Part shown: one piece after another, positions 34,203 to 41,729 of the stretch | Numbering within the stretch: position 1 is the stretch's first letter | Layout of the letters: each line of letters starts with the position of its first letter | Assembly: GCA_964510785.1 (NCBI GenBank) | Contig: CAZECM010000018.1 | Coordinates: 1 to 50,238 of the forward strand | Length of the DNA: 50,238 nucleotides | Source: JAAYZM01 sp964510785 | Lineage (GTDB): Bacteria > Actinomycetota > Actinomycetes > Actinomycetales > Cellulomonadaceae | Reading direction: 5' to 3' | Made by a program: the position numbers and the translations under genes | Notes under the pieces: generated by a model | Seen by the model: the letters and a program-made list of their open reading frames with translations, nothing else | The model's database searches: none | Told to the model about the DNA's origin: nothing

Positions 34203-34909
34203 TGCTCTCGGTGCACGACGTGTACGTCGGTTACAAGAGCGCCTCGGTGCTGCGGGGCGTCAACCTCGAGGTCGCGGAAGGGGAGGCGGTCGCGCTGCTC
34301 GGGCGCAACGGGATGGGCAAGACGACGCTCGTGCGTGCGATCGCCGGCCTGACCCCACCCGAGGTCACGGCGGGACGGATCGAGTTCCAGGGCCGTGACG
34401 TGGCCACGATGGCGAACTTCGAGATCTCTCGTGCCGGTCTCGGCCTCGTCCCGCAGGGGCGACGGGTCTTCGGGTCGATGACGGTGCAGGAGAACCTCGA
34501 GGTCGTGGTGCGCCGCCAGGCGAACGGCGAGCGCTGGACCACCGAGCGCATCTACGAGTTCTTCCCGCGGCTCGCCGAGCGCGCCAAGGAGCGTGCGGGG
34601 ACGCTGTCGGGCGGGGAGCAGCAGATGCTCGCGATCGGGCGTGCGCTCATGACGAGCCCGACGCTCCTCGTCATGGACGAGCCGTCCGAGGGCCTGGCTC
34701 AGACCGTGCTCGACGTCATCCGCGACAAGCTCCACGAGCTGCGCAGCTCGGGCCTGTCGGTACTGGTCGCGGAGCAGAACGTCGACCTCGCTCTCGACCT
34801 CGCGGACCGCGTCGTGATCCTCGGAGAGACGGGCTCGATGGTCTGGGAAGGCACGTCACGCGACCTTGCCGCGCAGCCGGAGGTCATGCACCGGCATCTC
34901 GGGCTCTAG
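34202..34909 (+). CDS. livF: Branched-chain-amino-acid-type ABC ATPase (LivF type)
   Basis: 235 residues; the ATG shares one base with the livG stop (TGATG), and a GTG three bases earlier is an alternative. Walker A is GRNGMGKTT, the signature LSGGEQQMLAIGRAL, and Walker B LLVMDEPSEGL. LGLVPQGRRVFGSMTVQENL is characteristic of LivF. It completes the importer; the second Rid gene follows 40 bases later. Confidence 0.93.
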   Translation: MLSVHDVYVGYKSASVLRGVNLEVAEGEAVALLGRNGMGKTTLVRAIAGLTPPEVTAGRIEFQGRDVATMANFEISRAGLGLVPQGRRVFGSMTVQENLEVVVRRQANGERWTTERIYEFFPRLAERAKERAGTLSGGEQQMLAIGRALMTSPTLLVMDEPSEGLAQTVLDVIRDKLHELRSSGLSVLVAEQNVDLALDLADRVVILGETGSMVWEGTSRDLAAQPEVMHRHLGL

Positions 34910-34949
34910 CCCGGGTTCACACACCGACGAGTACCAAGGAGAGTCAGTC

Positions 34950-35378
34950 ATGGGAATCCAGCAGATCCAACCAGAACCGGAGAAGGCGGCGTGGCTGCCC
35001 TACGCGCCCGCGATCGAGGTGACCACACCGGGTGCGCTGTTCTTCTTCTCGGGGGCGACGGCTATCCCGCTGTACCACAGGCACCCGCACATCCCCGCGG
35101 AGGTGCGCCTCCCCGACGACATCACGGCGCAGACGCACGCCGTGATGCAGAACATCAAGGTGGTGCTCGACGAGCGGGGCCTGACGTGGCGCCACGTCGT
35201 GAAGATCACGGAGTACCTCACGGACATCCGTGACGCGGACGCGATCCACGCCGTCCTCGGCGAGTACTTCGGGGACTGGTTCCCCGCGAGCACGATGGTC
35301 GTCGTCTCCGCCCTCAGCGCGCCCGGGGCGCGCCTCGAGCTGGACATGACCGCCGCGACGTCCGCTGCCGGTGCGTGA
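34950..35378 (+). CDS. Rid-fold (YjgF-like) protein 2, lacking the usual arginine
   Basis: 142 residues from ATG 34950 with AAGGAGAG upstream. The fold motifs are FFFSGAT and the C-terminal RLELDMTAA. Where RidA has its catalytic Arg this protein reads FPASTMVVV. The motif YHRHPH at residues 42-47 matches YHDHPH in the first Rid protein, and the flanking pattern (a conserved DI before the next helix) also matches, so the two are paralogues. They may form a mixed trimer or handle successive intermediates (inference). It is the last gene of the importer operon. Confidence 0.8.
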   Translation: MGIQQIQPEPEKAAWLPYAPAIEVTTPGALFFFSGATAIPLYHRHPHIPAEVRLPDDITAQTHAVMQNIKVVLDERGLTWRHVVKITEYLTDIRDADAIHAVLGEYFGDWFPASTMVVVSALSAPGARLELDMTAATSAAGA

Positions 35379-35387
35379 GTCATGGGC

Positions 35388-35437
35388 TTGACGAGGTCCA
35401 GAAGTGACGGTCATACTGTGGCTTAGCCACTTAGCCA
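35388..35437 (+). promoter_or_regulatory. Island promoter 3 with 19-base operator (crotonase operon)
   Basis: TTGACG (35388-35393), 18 bases, CATACT (35412-35417), then TGGCTTAGCCACTTAGCCA (35419-35437). The left half GTGGCTTAGCCAC (35418-35430) is itself a 13-base palindrome. It lies 64 bases before the crotonase start. Confidence 0.75.
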
Positions 35438-35501
35438 ATATCGATCGGCAGTGACAGCTCGAACCGGAACCGGTTCTCTTGACAAGCGAACAGGAACAAC
35501 G

Positions 35502-36389
35502 ATGTCCCTCCAGGAATTTGCCCCACTCCCCGACTTCGACGAGTACCGGGAGCGGTTCAAGGACTTCTTCACGCTCTCCAGGACCGACGACGGCGTCGTC
35601 CTCGCTCAGGCCCACACCCTCGGTGGTCCGATCCAGCTCAGCGTCCAGAACCACCGTGCGCTCGGGCAGATGCTCAAGACGGTGGGCTCGGACCCGAAGA
35701 ACGAGATCCTCATCCTCACGGGCTCCGGCGACGAGTTCATGATGGACTCCGATCCCGAGGGCTTCGTCCTCGAGGAGGAGGACCTGGAGTACTGGGCGTA
35801 CGAGTACGCGTACAAGGACGGGCGCATCAACGTCAGCTCGCTCGTCAACGACCTGGAGATCCCCACGATCGGCCTGTTCAACGGTCCGGGCTTCCACTCC
35901 GAGATCGTCCTGATGTGCGACATCACGCTGTGCGCCGACGACGCGACCTTCTTCGACCTGCACTACGACATCGGCTCGGTGCCCGCGGACGGCATCCACA
36001 ACGCCTTCCAGGAGCTGCTCGGCGTCAAGCGTGCCGCCTACGCGCTCCTCACGGGCCAGGCGATCAGCCCCGCACTCGCGCTCGAGTACGGCATGGTCAA
36101 CGAGGTGCTGCCCCGCGAGGAGCTCATCCCGCGTGCCTACAAGATCGCCGAGCACATCATGAGCCAGCCGCGCATCACGCGCCGGCTCACGACGCAGATC
36201 GTGCGTCGCCCGTGGAAGCAGCGGATCGTCAACGACCTCGACGGCGGCTTCGGCATCCAGATGTTCGGGCACGTCAGCAAGCGTGGCGCGATCCACGGCA
36301 AACAGGCGATCGCGGACACGGTCGACTACGTGCGGCAGGGGCGATCCAACAACTTCGACACCGACGGCGCCTCGTCGCCGGCGAAGTGA
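35502..36389 (+). CDS. Crotonase-fold protein resembling 6-oxocamphor hydrolase
   Basis: 295 residues from ATG 35502. The crotonase core includes ILILTGSGDEF (69-79) and the segment around SEIVLMCDITLCADDATFF. The following part, HYDIGSVPADGIHNAFQELLG (154-174), resembles the beta-diketone hydrolase 6-oxocamphor hydrolase as I remember it, where a His and the Asp of PGDG are catalytic; here they would be His154 and Asp163. The enoyl-CoA hydratase Glu pair is not evident. It may therefore cleave a C-C bond of a diketone rather than act on a CoA ester. The catalytic Glu of oxocamphor hydrolase is not obviously kept. It is the first gene of the third island operon. Confidence 0.7.
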   Translation: MSLQEFAPLPDFDEYRERFKDFFTLSRTDDGVVLAQAHTLGGPIQLSVQNHRALGQMLKTVGSDPKNEILILTGSGDEFMMDSDPEGFVLEEEDLEYWAYEYAYKDGRINVSSLVNDLEIPTIGLFNGPGFHSEIVLMCDITLCADDATFFDLHYDIGSVPADGIHNAFQELLGVKRAAYALLTGQAISPALALEYGMVNEVLPREELIPRAYKIAEHIMSQPRITRRLTTQIVRRPWKQRIVNDLDGGFGIQMFGHVSKRGAIHGKQAIADTVDYVRQGRSNNFDTDGASSPAK

Positions 36390-36424
36390 CGACCAGGACC
36401 GGGCGGAAGGAAAGAGGAACGATC

Positions 36425-37303
36425 ATGACGACTCTGGGATGGCTGGGAACCGGCCGCATGGGCGAGGCGATGGCCGGTCGCCTCGTCGACGCCGGCAAGG
36501 ACGTGCTCGTGTGGAACCGCACGAGGTCGAAGACGGCGGGCCTCGTGGCTCGCGGGGCCACCGCGGTCGACGAGATCGCTGACCTCGCGCGCGCCGACGT
36601 CGTGTTCATCATGGTCTCTGGGCCGGGCGACCTCGAGGCCGTCGTCAGCGGCCCTGCGGGCCTGCTGTCGGGAGACCACAAGCCCGCCGTGATCGTCGAC
36701 TGCTCGACCGTCTCGGCGGAGATGTCGGCGCAGGTCCGCGCGGCGGCGACCGAGGCTGGCGTCGAGTTCCTCGCCTCGCCGATCAGCGGCAACCCTCACG
36801 TGGTCGCCGAGGGGGAGTCGTGCATCGTCGCGTCCGGCCCCGTGGCCACGTTCGAGAAGGTCAAGCCGCACCTCGAGACGATCGCCAAGGTCGCGGTGCA
36901 CGCAGGGGAGGCGGAGCAGAGCCGCCTCGTGAAGCTCGCCCACAACCTCTACCTCGGCATGATGGTGCAGGTCCTGGTCGAGGTCACGGCCCTCGTGGAG
37001 AAGGACGGGACCGATCGTGCCGCCTTCCTCGAGTTCCTCAACGGAACCGTGCTCGGTTCGGACTGGGTCCGCAAGCGCACGAAGGACCTCGTCGAGCTCG
37101 ACTGGACGCCGACGTTCACGACGGAGCTGCTCCGCAAGGACTTCGACCTCGGTCTCGGCGCGGCGCGCGCTCTCGAGGTGCCCATGCCGGTCGGTGCCGC
37201 CGTGTACCAGCTCATCCAGTCCGCCATCGGTACCGGTTCGCGCGACCTGGACTTCCTGTCGCTCTTCGTCCAGCAGGCGCGGTCCTCGGACCTGCGCCTC
37301 TAG
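36425..37303 (+). CDS. Beta-hydroxyacid dehydrogenase (3-hydroxyisobutyrate dehydrogenase family)
   Basis: 292 residues. The N-terminal NAD(P) motif is GWLGTGRMGEAMA (5-17), with WNRT (30-33) where such enzymes choose between NAD and NADP. The substrate loop reads SPISGNPHVVAEG, with Asn in place of a usual Gly (normally DAPVSGG). The catalytic Lys170 lies in KLAHN and Asn174 follows. Family members interconvert small hydroxy acids and their semialdehydes, which fits the island's semialdehyde dehydrogenase. It could also be an imine reductase, a related group, so the direction and substrate are open. Confidence 0.82.
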   Translation: MTTLGWLGTGRMGEAMAGRLVDAGKDVLVWNRTRSKTAGLVARGATAVDEIADLARADVVFIMVSGPGDLEAVVSGPAGLLSGDHKPAVIVDCSTVSAEMSAQVRAAATEAGVEFLASPISGNPHVVAEGESCIVASGPVATFEKVKPHLETIAKVAVHAGEAEQSRLVKLAHNLYLGMMVQVLVEVTALVEKDGTDRAAFLEFLNGTVLGSDWVRKRTKDLVELDWTPTFTTELLRKDFDLGLGAARALEVPMPVGAAVYQLIQSAIGTGSRDLDFLSLFVQQARSSDLRL

Positions 37304-37327
37304 CGGCACCACACTTGAAGGAGGTGC

Positions 37328-38134
37328 GTGACCTTGACCAGTACCACTGACCAGACGCAGCGCTTCGCCGACCGGATCCGCTTGCGTGGAGTCCAGATGG
37401 TGGCGCCGCACGGGTTCGGCTACCTCGGGCAGGCCCTGTCCTCGGCCGAGCTCGTCGCGAGCCTGTACACGGGTCGCTACCGACCCGCCCAGGACAAGAT
37501 CGTGTGCTCGCCGGGGCACTACATCATCGCGTTCTTCGCCGCGGCGGCCGAGACGGGCCTGCTGACCGACGAGGACCTCGCCACCTACGGGCAGGACGGT
37601 TCCGCGCTCGAGGCGATCGGCACCGAACGCTCGCCCGCTGTCGACCTCGTGTGCGGCTCGCTCGGGCAAGGGCTGTCCGGAGCGGTCGGCTTCGCACTCT
37701 CCGCGAAGCTGCGCGGGGACCACGACACGCGGGTCTTCGCACTCATCAGCGACGGCGAGCTCGAGGAGGGGCAGACCTGGGAGGCGGCGATGTTCGCCGC
37801 GCATCACGGCCTCGACAACCTCGTCGTCCTGCTCGACGCCAACGACTCCCAGGTCGACGGCCCGGTGTCCACCGTCACGACGATCGACCCGATCGCCGCC
37901 AAGTGGGAGTCCTTCGGCTGGGACGCCTACGACGTCGACGGGCACGACCCCCAGGCCGTGGGGGAGGCCCTCGACGCCGCCACGGCGAGCCAGCGCCCCG
38001 CCATCGTCGTCGGACGAACCTCGACCGTGCGCGGTCTCGACTCGCTCCCGGACGACGCGGACGGCCACTTCATCAAGCTGCCGGCGGAGCTCGCGGCGGC
38101 CGCGACCCACGAGCTGGAGGCACGCCTTGCGTAA
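37328..38134 (+). CDS. Transketolase-like protein, N-terminal (TPP-binding) subunit
   Basis: 268 residues. The start is GTG 37328, just 3 bases after AAGGAGG; TTG 37334 has better spacing and is possible. It matches the TPP-pyrophosphate half of split transketolases: GHYIIAF, GSLGQGLS (110-117) and the metal/TPP motif SDGELEEG through LLDAND (141-173). The canonical GDG has Ser in place of the first Gly, while Asp142 and Asn172 are kept. Split transketolases occur in special pathways such as apiose and sulfoquinovose degradation, as well as in pentose metabolism. Its gene overlaps that of the C-terminal half by 8 bases. Confidence 0.85.
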   Translation: MTLTSTTDQTQRFADRIRLRGVQMVAPHGFGYLGQALSSAELVASLYTGRYRPAQDKIVCSPGHYIIAFFAAAAETGLLTDEDLATYGQDGSALEAIGTERSPAVDLVCGSLGQGLSGAVGFALSAKLRGDHDTRVFALISDGELEEGQTWEAAMFAAHHGLDNLVVLLDANDSQVDGPVSTVTTIDPIAAKWESFGWDAYDVDGHDPQAVGEALDAATASQRPAIVVGRTSTVRGLDSLPDDADGHFIKLPAELAAAATHELEARLA

Positions 38135-39131
38135 CCCGCCCTACTCCACCGTGCTCAAGCCCTACGGCCGGGCGCTCGTCGACCTCGCCAAGGAGCGCGA
38201 GGACATCCTGTGCCTGTCCGGCGACCTTACCCGGCAGTGCGAGGTCGACCTGTTCCAGGACGAGATCCCCGACCGCTTCATCAACGTCGGCATGGCCGAG
38301 GCCCACATGATGAGCCTCGCCGGTGCGCTCGCCCGCAGCGGGCACATCCCCTTCGTCCACACCTTCGGTGTGTTCGCGACCCGGCGGCCCTTCGACCAGA
38401 TCGTGAACTCGATCGCCTACCCGAACCTGCCGGTACGCATCGTGGGTTTCATGCCGGGTGTGTCGAGCCCCGGCGGGCCCAGCCACCAGGCGATCGAAGA
38501 CGTCGCGATCATGCGGGCGCTGCCCAACATGACCGTCGTCGACGTCGCCGACGCGGTGGAGATCCGCCAGGTGGTCCGCGAGATCGTCGACCTGCCCGGA
38601 CCCGTGTACCTGCGTCTCAAGCGCGGCGAGATCCCGGTGATCTTCGAGGACGACCACACGTTCTCGATGACCACCGCCCAGGTGCTCCGACCCGGGACCG
38701 ACGTCGCGCTCTTCGCGAGCGGCATGATGCTGTCCTCCGCGCTCGCGGCGGCGCAGACCCTCGAGACGGCAGGCGTCGACGTCAGCGTCATCAACGTCCC
38801 CGTCATCAAGCCGATCGACCGCAACACGGTCGTCACGGCCGCCACGGGTGCGAAGGTCGTCATCACGGCCGAGAACCACACGGTGATCGGGGGACTCGGC
38901 TCGGCCGTCGCCGAGGTCATGGCGGAAGCGGGTCTCGGCCGCAGGCTGCACCGCATCGGGCTCCAGGACACGTTCGCGGAGGGTTCCCGGACGGCACCCT
39001 CGCTCTTCCAGAAGTACGGGCTCAGCACCCAGCACCTCGTCGAGACCGCGTGGGACGCCCTCGGACGGTCCGGCCCGGTACCGCAGGCGCCGTCCGTGGC
39101 GACGTCCGCCGGCGAGTACTCGCCGGTGTGA
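38127..39131 (+). CDS. Transketolase-like protein, C-terminal subunit
   Basis: 334 residues from TTG 38127, with GGAGG 6 bases upstream, overlapping the N-terminal half by 8 bases. It holds the pyrimidine-binding domain with the TPP-activating Glu58 in NVGMAEAHM, the GVFATRRPFDQI segment and the C-terminal domain (VITAENHTVIGGLGSA). The last 20 or so residues are an unstructured Pro/Ala/Ser tail. With the preceding gene it forms a complete TPP enzyme that moves or splits two-carbon units; the acceptor is unknown. Confidence 0.88.
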   Translation: MRNPPYSTVLKPYGRALVDLAKEREDILCLSGDLTRQCEVDLFQDEIPDRFINVGMAEAHMMSLAGALARSGHIPFVHTFGVFATRRPFDQIVNSIAYPNLPVRIVGFMPGVSSPGGPSHQAIEDVAIMRALPNMTVVDVADAVEIRQVVREIVDLPGPVYLRLKRGEIPVIFEDDHTFSMTTAQVLRPGTDVALFASGMMLSSALAAAQTLETAGVDVSVINVPVIKPIDRNTVVTAATGAKVVITAENHTVIGGLGSAVAEVMAEAGLGRRLHRIGLQDTFAEGSRTAPSLFQKYGLSTQHLVETAWDALGRSGPVPQAPSVATSAGEYSPV

Positions 39132-39151
39132 CGGTCAAGTTCTCAGGACGG

Positions 39152-39178
39152 AGGTGGGGCCCGGTCCGGGCCCCACCT
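39152..39178 (+). terminator. Terminator after the split transketolase operon
   Basis: AGGTGGGGCCCGG (39152-39164) and CCGGGCCCCACCT (39166-39178) are perfect 13-base arms around a single T; the innermost pairs must open for a loop. It starts 21 bases after the transketolase stop, so the GntR gene may have its own promoter. Confidence 0.75.
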
Positions 39179-39217
39179 GCCTGCTAGCATCGCGCCAGAT
39201 CAGTCATGGAGGACAAC

Positions 39218-39994
39218 ATGTCAAGCGGGGCGGGTCGCGACGAGGACGTCGGCAACCTCACGATGGACGTCCAGGGTCTCCGGCGCGCCGAGGTGCACCG
39301 ACTGAGTGACACCGTGGCGGACCAGATCCAAGAGCTGATCATCTCCCAGAACCTCGTGACTGGTGCGCGACTGCCCGCCGAGCGTGAGCTCGCCGAGCGG
39401 CTCGGTGCCAGCAGACCCACCGTGAGCCAGGCGCTGCGCAAGCTCGCGCTGATGGGTCTCGTGGAGAGCCGGCGCGGCTCGGGCGCCTACGTGACGCGGC
39501 AGCCCCAGTCCACGATCACCGCATCGATCAACCTCATGCTCAATCTCGAGGGCGACTCGGTCGCGCACCTGACCGACCTGCGGCTCTCCCTCGAGCTGCT
39601 GGGCGTGACCAAGGCCGTCGAGAACAGCGCGGTGCTCGACTTCGGTCCGGTGACGGGCGCCCTCGAGCAGCTCCGCAAGAGCACGGGGGAGACCGCGGAC
39701 TGGATCCGTGCCGATACGGTCTTCCACGTCGAGGTCATCCGACTCAGCGGCAATCCCTACCTCACGTCGATCTTCGAGAGCGTCCACAGCGCCCTGATCA
39801 CCCATCAGTACCAGCGGTGGGTCGAGGACGAGTCCGTGCCGGATTGGCTCGCACCCGAGCAGTCGGACGCCCAGGTCCAGCTCCACGAGCCCATCCTCGA
39901 GGCCATCCGGAACCGTGACTCCGAGTGGGCCAAGCTCGCGGTCTACCACCACCATCGCAAGATGACCGACCACCTCTCGGGCGCCACCTCCTAG
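39218..39994 (+). CDS. GntR-family regulator, FadR/FCD subfamily
   Basis: 258 residues from ATG 39218, with GGAGG 4 bases upstream; an ATG at 39206 is an alternative without a ribosome site. The winged helix covers about residues 25-95 (LPAERELAERLGASRPTVSQALRKLALMGL region, split across GARLPAERELAERLG and SRPTVSQALRKL). The FCD effector domain follows with an Asp/His set (ADTVFHVEV, LHEPIL, YHHHRKM) of the kind that binds a metal and a carboxylic acid ligand. It is the only regulator in the island and probably binds the 19-base boxes before the three operons. I see no copy of the box upstream of its own gene. Confidence 0.88.
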   Translation: MSSGAGRDEDVGNLTMDVQGLRRAEVHRLSDTVADQIQELIISQNLVTGARLPAERELAERLGASRPTVSQALRKLALMGLVESRRGSGAYVTRQPQSTITASINLMLNLEGDSVAHLTDLRLSLELLGVTKAVENSAVLDFGPVTGALEQLRKSTGETADWIRADTVFHVEVIRLSGNPYLTSIFESVHSALITHQYQRWVEDESVPDWLAPEQSDAQVQLHEPILEAIRNRDSEWAKLAVYHHHRKMTDHLSGATS

Positions 39995-40079
39995 CGAGCG
40001 GCGCCACCGACGCGACGCGTCATCACTCCACCTTTTCGCGTGCGAGCACTTCCGCGCGCCGTTGCAAGGAGGCAACGCC

Positions 40080-41729
40080 ATGCTCAAGAAGAATCACGCC
40101 GACGTCGTCCTACGGGGCGGACGGATCAGCACCCTCAGTGACACACCAGGGGTCCCGGGGGAGGTGAGCGCGCTCGCGGTCCGCAGCGGGCGGGTGCTCG
40201 CGGTAGGGGCCGACGACGAGCTCGCCACGTTCATCGGCCCGGAGACGAGTGTCGTGGAGCTCGGCGGCCGACGGGTCGTCCCCGGCCTCGTCGACTCTCA
40301 CGTCCACTTCATCCGGGCCGCACGCACGTGGGGCGACGAGGTCCGGTGGGAGGACTGCGACACGCTCTCGGGCGCGCTCGCGGCGGTCGGTGACCGCGCC
40401 GGTCGCATCGCCGAGGGCGAGTGGATCCGGGTTGTCGGCGGATGGGCGGACGCACAGTTCGCCGAGGGTCGGGGCCCCACGAGGGAGGAGCTCGACGCCG
40501 TCGCCCCCGCGCACCCCGTGTTCGTCCAGGCGGGGTACGACTACGCCGTGCTGAACTCCGCGGCGATCGCCGCGCTCGGGATGGACGAGGCGAAGATCGC
40601 CGGTTCGCCGACGCCGGACAAGTTCGAGCGCGACGTCGACGGTCAGTGGACCGGTCGCGGCGACGGGGGAATGGCGCAGCTCTCGTGGTTCTACGGCCAG
40701 CTCCCCGTGCCGAGCCTCGAGCAGCAGGTCGAGTCGACCGCGCTGCTCTCGCGCGAGTTCGCCCGCCTCGGTCTTGTGGGCGCGACCGACGGGGGCGGGG
40801 TCAACTCCGGCCCCGACACCTACGACGGCATCTACGAGACGTGGCGCCGCGGGGAGCTGCGCACCCGGATCCGGATGTTCAAGCACGCGACCAGTCGCGG
40901 CACCGAGCACGAGGACTTCGGCGGTTACCTCCGCTTCGGTCAGCCGAGGTTCGGCGACGACCTGCTGCGCTGGTCCGGCCTGGGAGAGGTGATCCTCTAC
41001 CGGAGCCACGACGGTTTCGACTACGCGGGAGACTCGTCCCCCGAGGCGCTCGCGGAGGCCAAGGAGATCCTCCTGCCGTGCGCCGAGAAGGGCTGGACCA
41101 TTCAGATCCACGTGTTCCAGCGCGACTTCTTCGAGGCGCTGCTCGGTCTCCTGGAGGAGATCCACGCCGAGGTGCCCATCGACGCACTGCGCTGGTCCTT
41201 CGTCCACGCGACTCCGCTCGTCCCGGAGGATGTCCCGAGGCTCAAGCGGCTGAGCGTCGGTGTCCTCGTCCAGTCGGTGTCGAGGTTCAACGGTGAGGCG
41301 TTCGTCCGCGCCTGGGGCGACGACCGGGTCGCGTGCACACCCGCGCTGCGGGACGTGCTCGACGGCGGGGTTCCGCTGGGACTCGGCTCGGACGGCATGC
41401 GCGCGTCCTCGTACAACCCGTGGGCCAGCATGCAGCACTTCATCACCGGCCTCACGGTGGGCGGCATCCCCACGCTCAGGGGGGCACACCTCCTGAGTCG
41501 CGAAGAGGCCCTCGCGGGATACACGCGCGACACCGCGTGGTTTACGTCGGAGGAGCACGAACGCGGCGTGCTCGCACCGGGCTTCCTCGCGGACCTCGCC
41601 GTGCTCTCCGACGATTACTTCACCGTCTCGGTCGAGGAGATCCCTCGGATCACCTCGGAGCTGACGATGCTGAGCGGTGACGTCGTGTGGAGCGCCGGCG
41701 CGGTCGAGGCTACGCGGAGACGGCCGTAA
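40080..41729 (+). CDS. Amidohydrolase of the YtcJ type (amidohydrolase 3 family)
   Basis: 549 residues from ATG 40080, with AAGGAGG 7 bases upstream. The metal-binding HxH is His74/His76 in GLVDSHVHF. Further candidate ligands are the His in IQIHVFQ, the His in SFVHATPL and the Asp in LGLGSDGMRAS. The family includes N-substituted formamide deformylase and many uncharacterised hydrolases of cyclic or linear amides. It lacks a signal peptide. It is the last plus-strand gene of the island, and its 3' end overlaps uxuB by 20 bases in the opposite direction. An N-containing substrate would agree with the Rid-fold proteins nearby. Confidence 0.85.
   Translation: MLKKNHADVVLRGGRISTLSDTPGVPGEVSALAVRSGRVLAVGADDELATFIGPETSVVELGGRRVVPGLVDSHVHFIRAARTWGDEVRWEDCDTLSGALAAVGDRAGRIAEGEWIRVVGGWADAQFAEGRGPTREELDAVAPAHPVFVQAGYDYAVLNSAAIAALGMDEAKIAGSPTPDKFERDVDGQWTGRGDGGMAQLSWFYGQLPVPSLEQQVESTALLSREFARLGLVGATDGGGVNSGPDTYDGIYETWRRGELRTRIRMFKHATSRGTEHEDFGGYLRFGQPRFGDDLLRWSGLGEVILYRSHDGFDYAGDSSPEALAEAKEILLPCAEKGWTIQIHVFQRDFFEALLGLLEEIHAEVPIDALRWSFVHATPLVPEDVPRLKRLSVGVLVQSVSRFNGEAFVRAWGDDRVACTPALRDVLDGGVPLGLGSDGMRASSYNPWASMQHFITGLTVGGIPTLRGAHLLSREEALAGYTRDTAWFTSEEHERGVLAPGFLADLAVLSDDYFTVSVEEIPRITSELTMLSGDVVWSAGAVEATRRRP

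Noticed and set aside
37328..39131. Split pyruvate-dehydrogenase E1 or deoxyxylulose-phosphate synthase
   Set aside because: The GSLGQGLS and NVGMAEAHM motifs and the gene lengths fit a split transketolase better, and no E2/E3 or isoprenoid genes are nearby.
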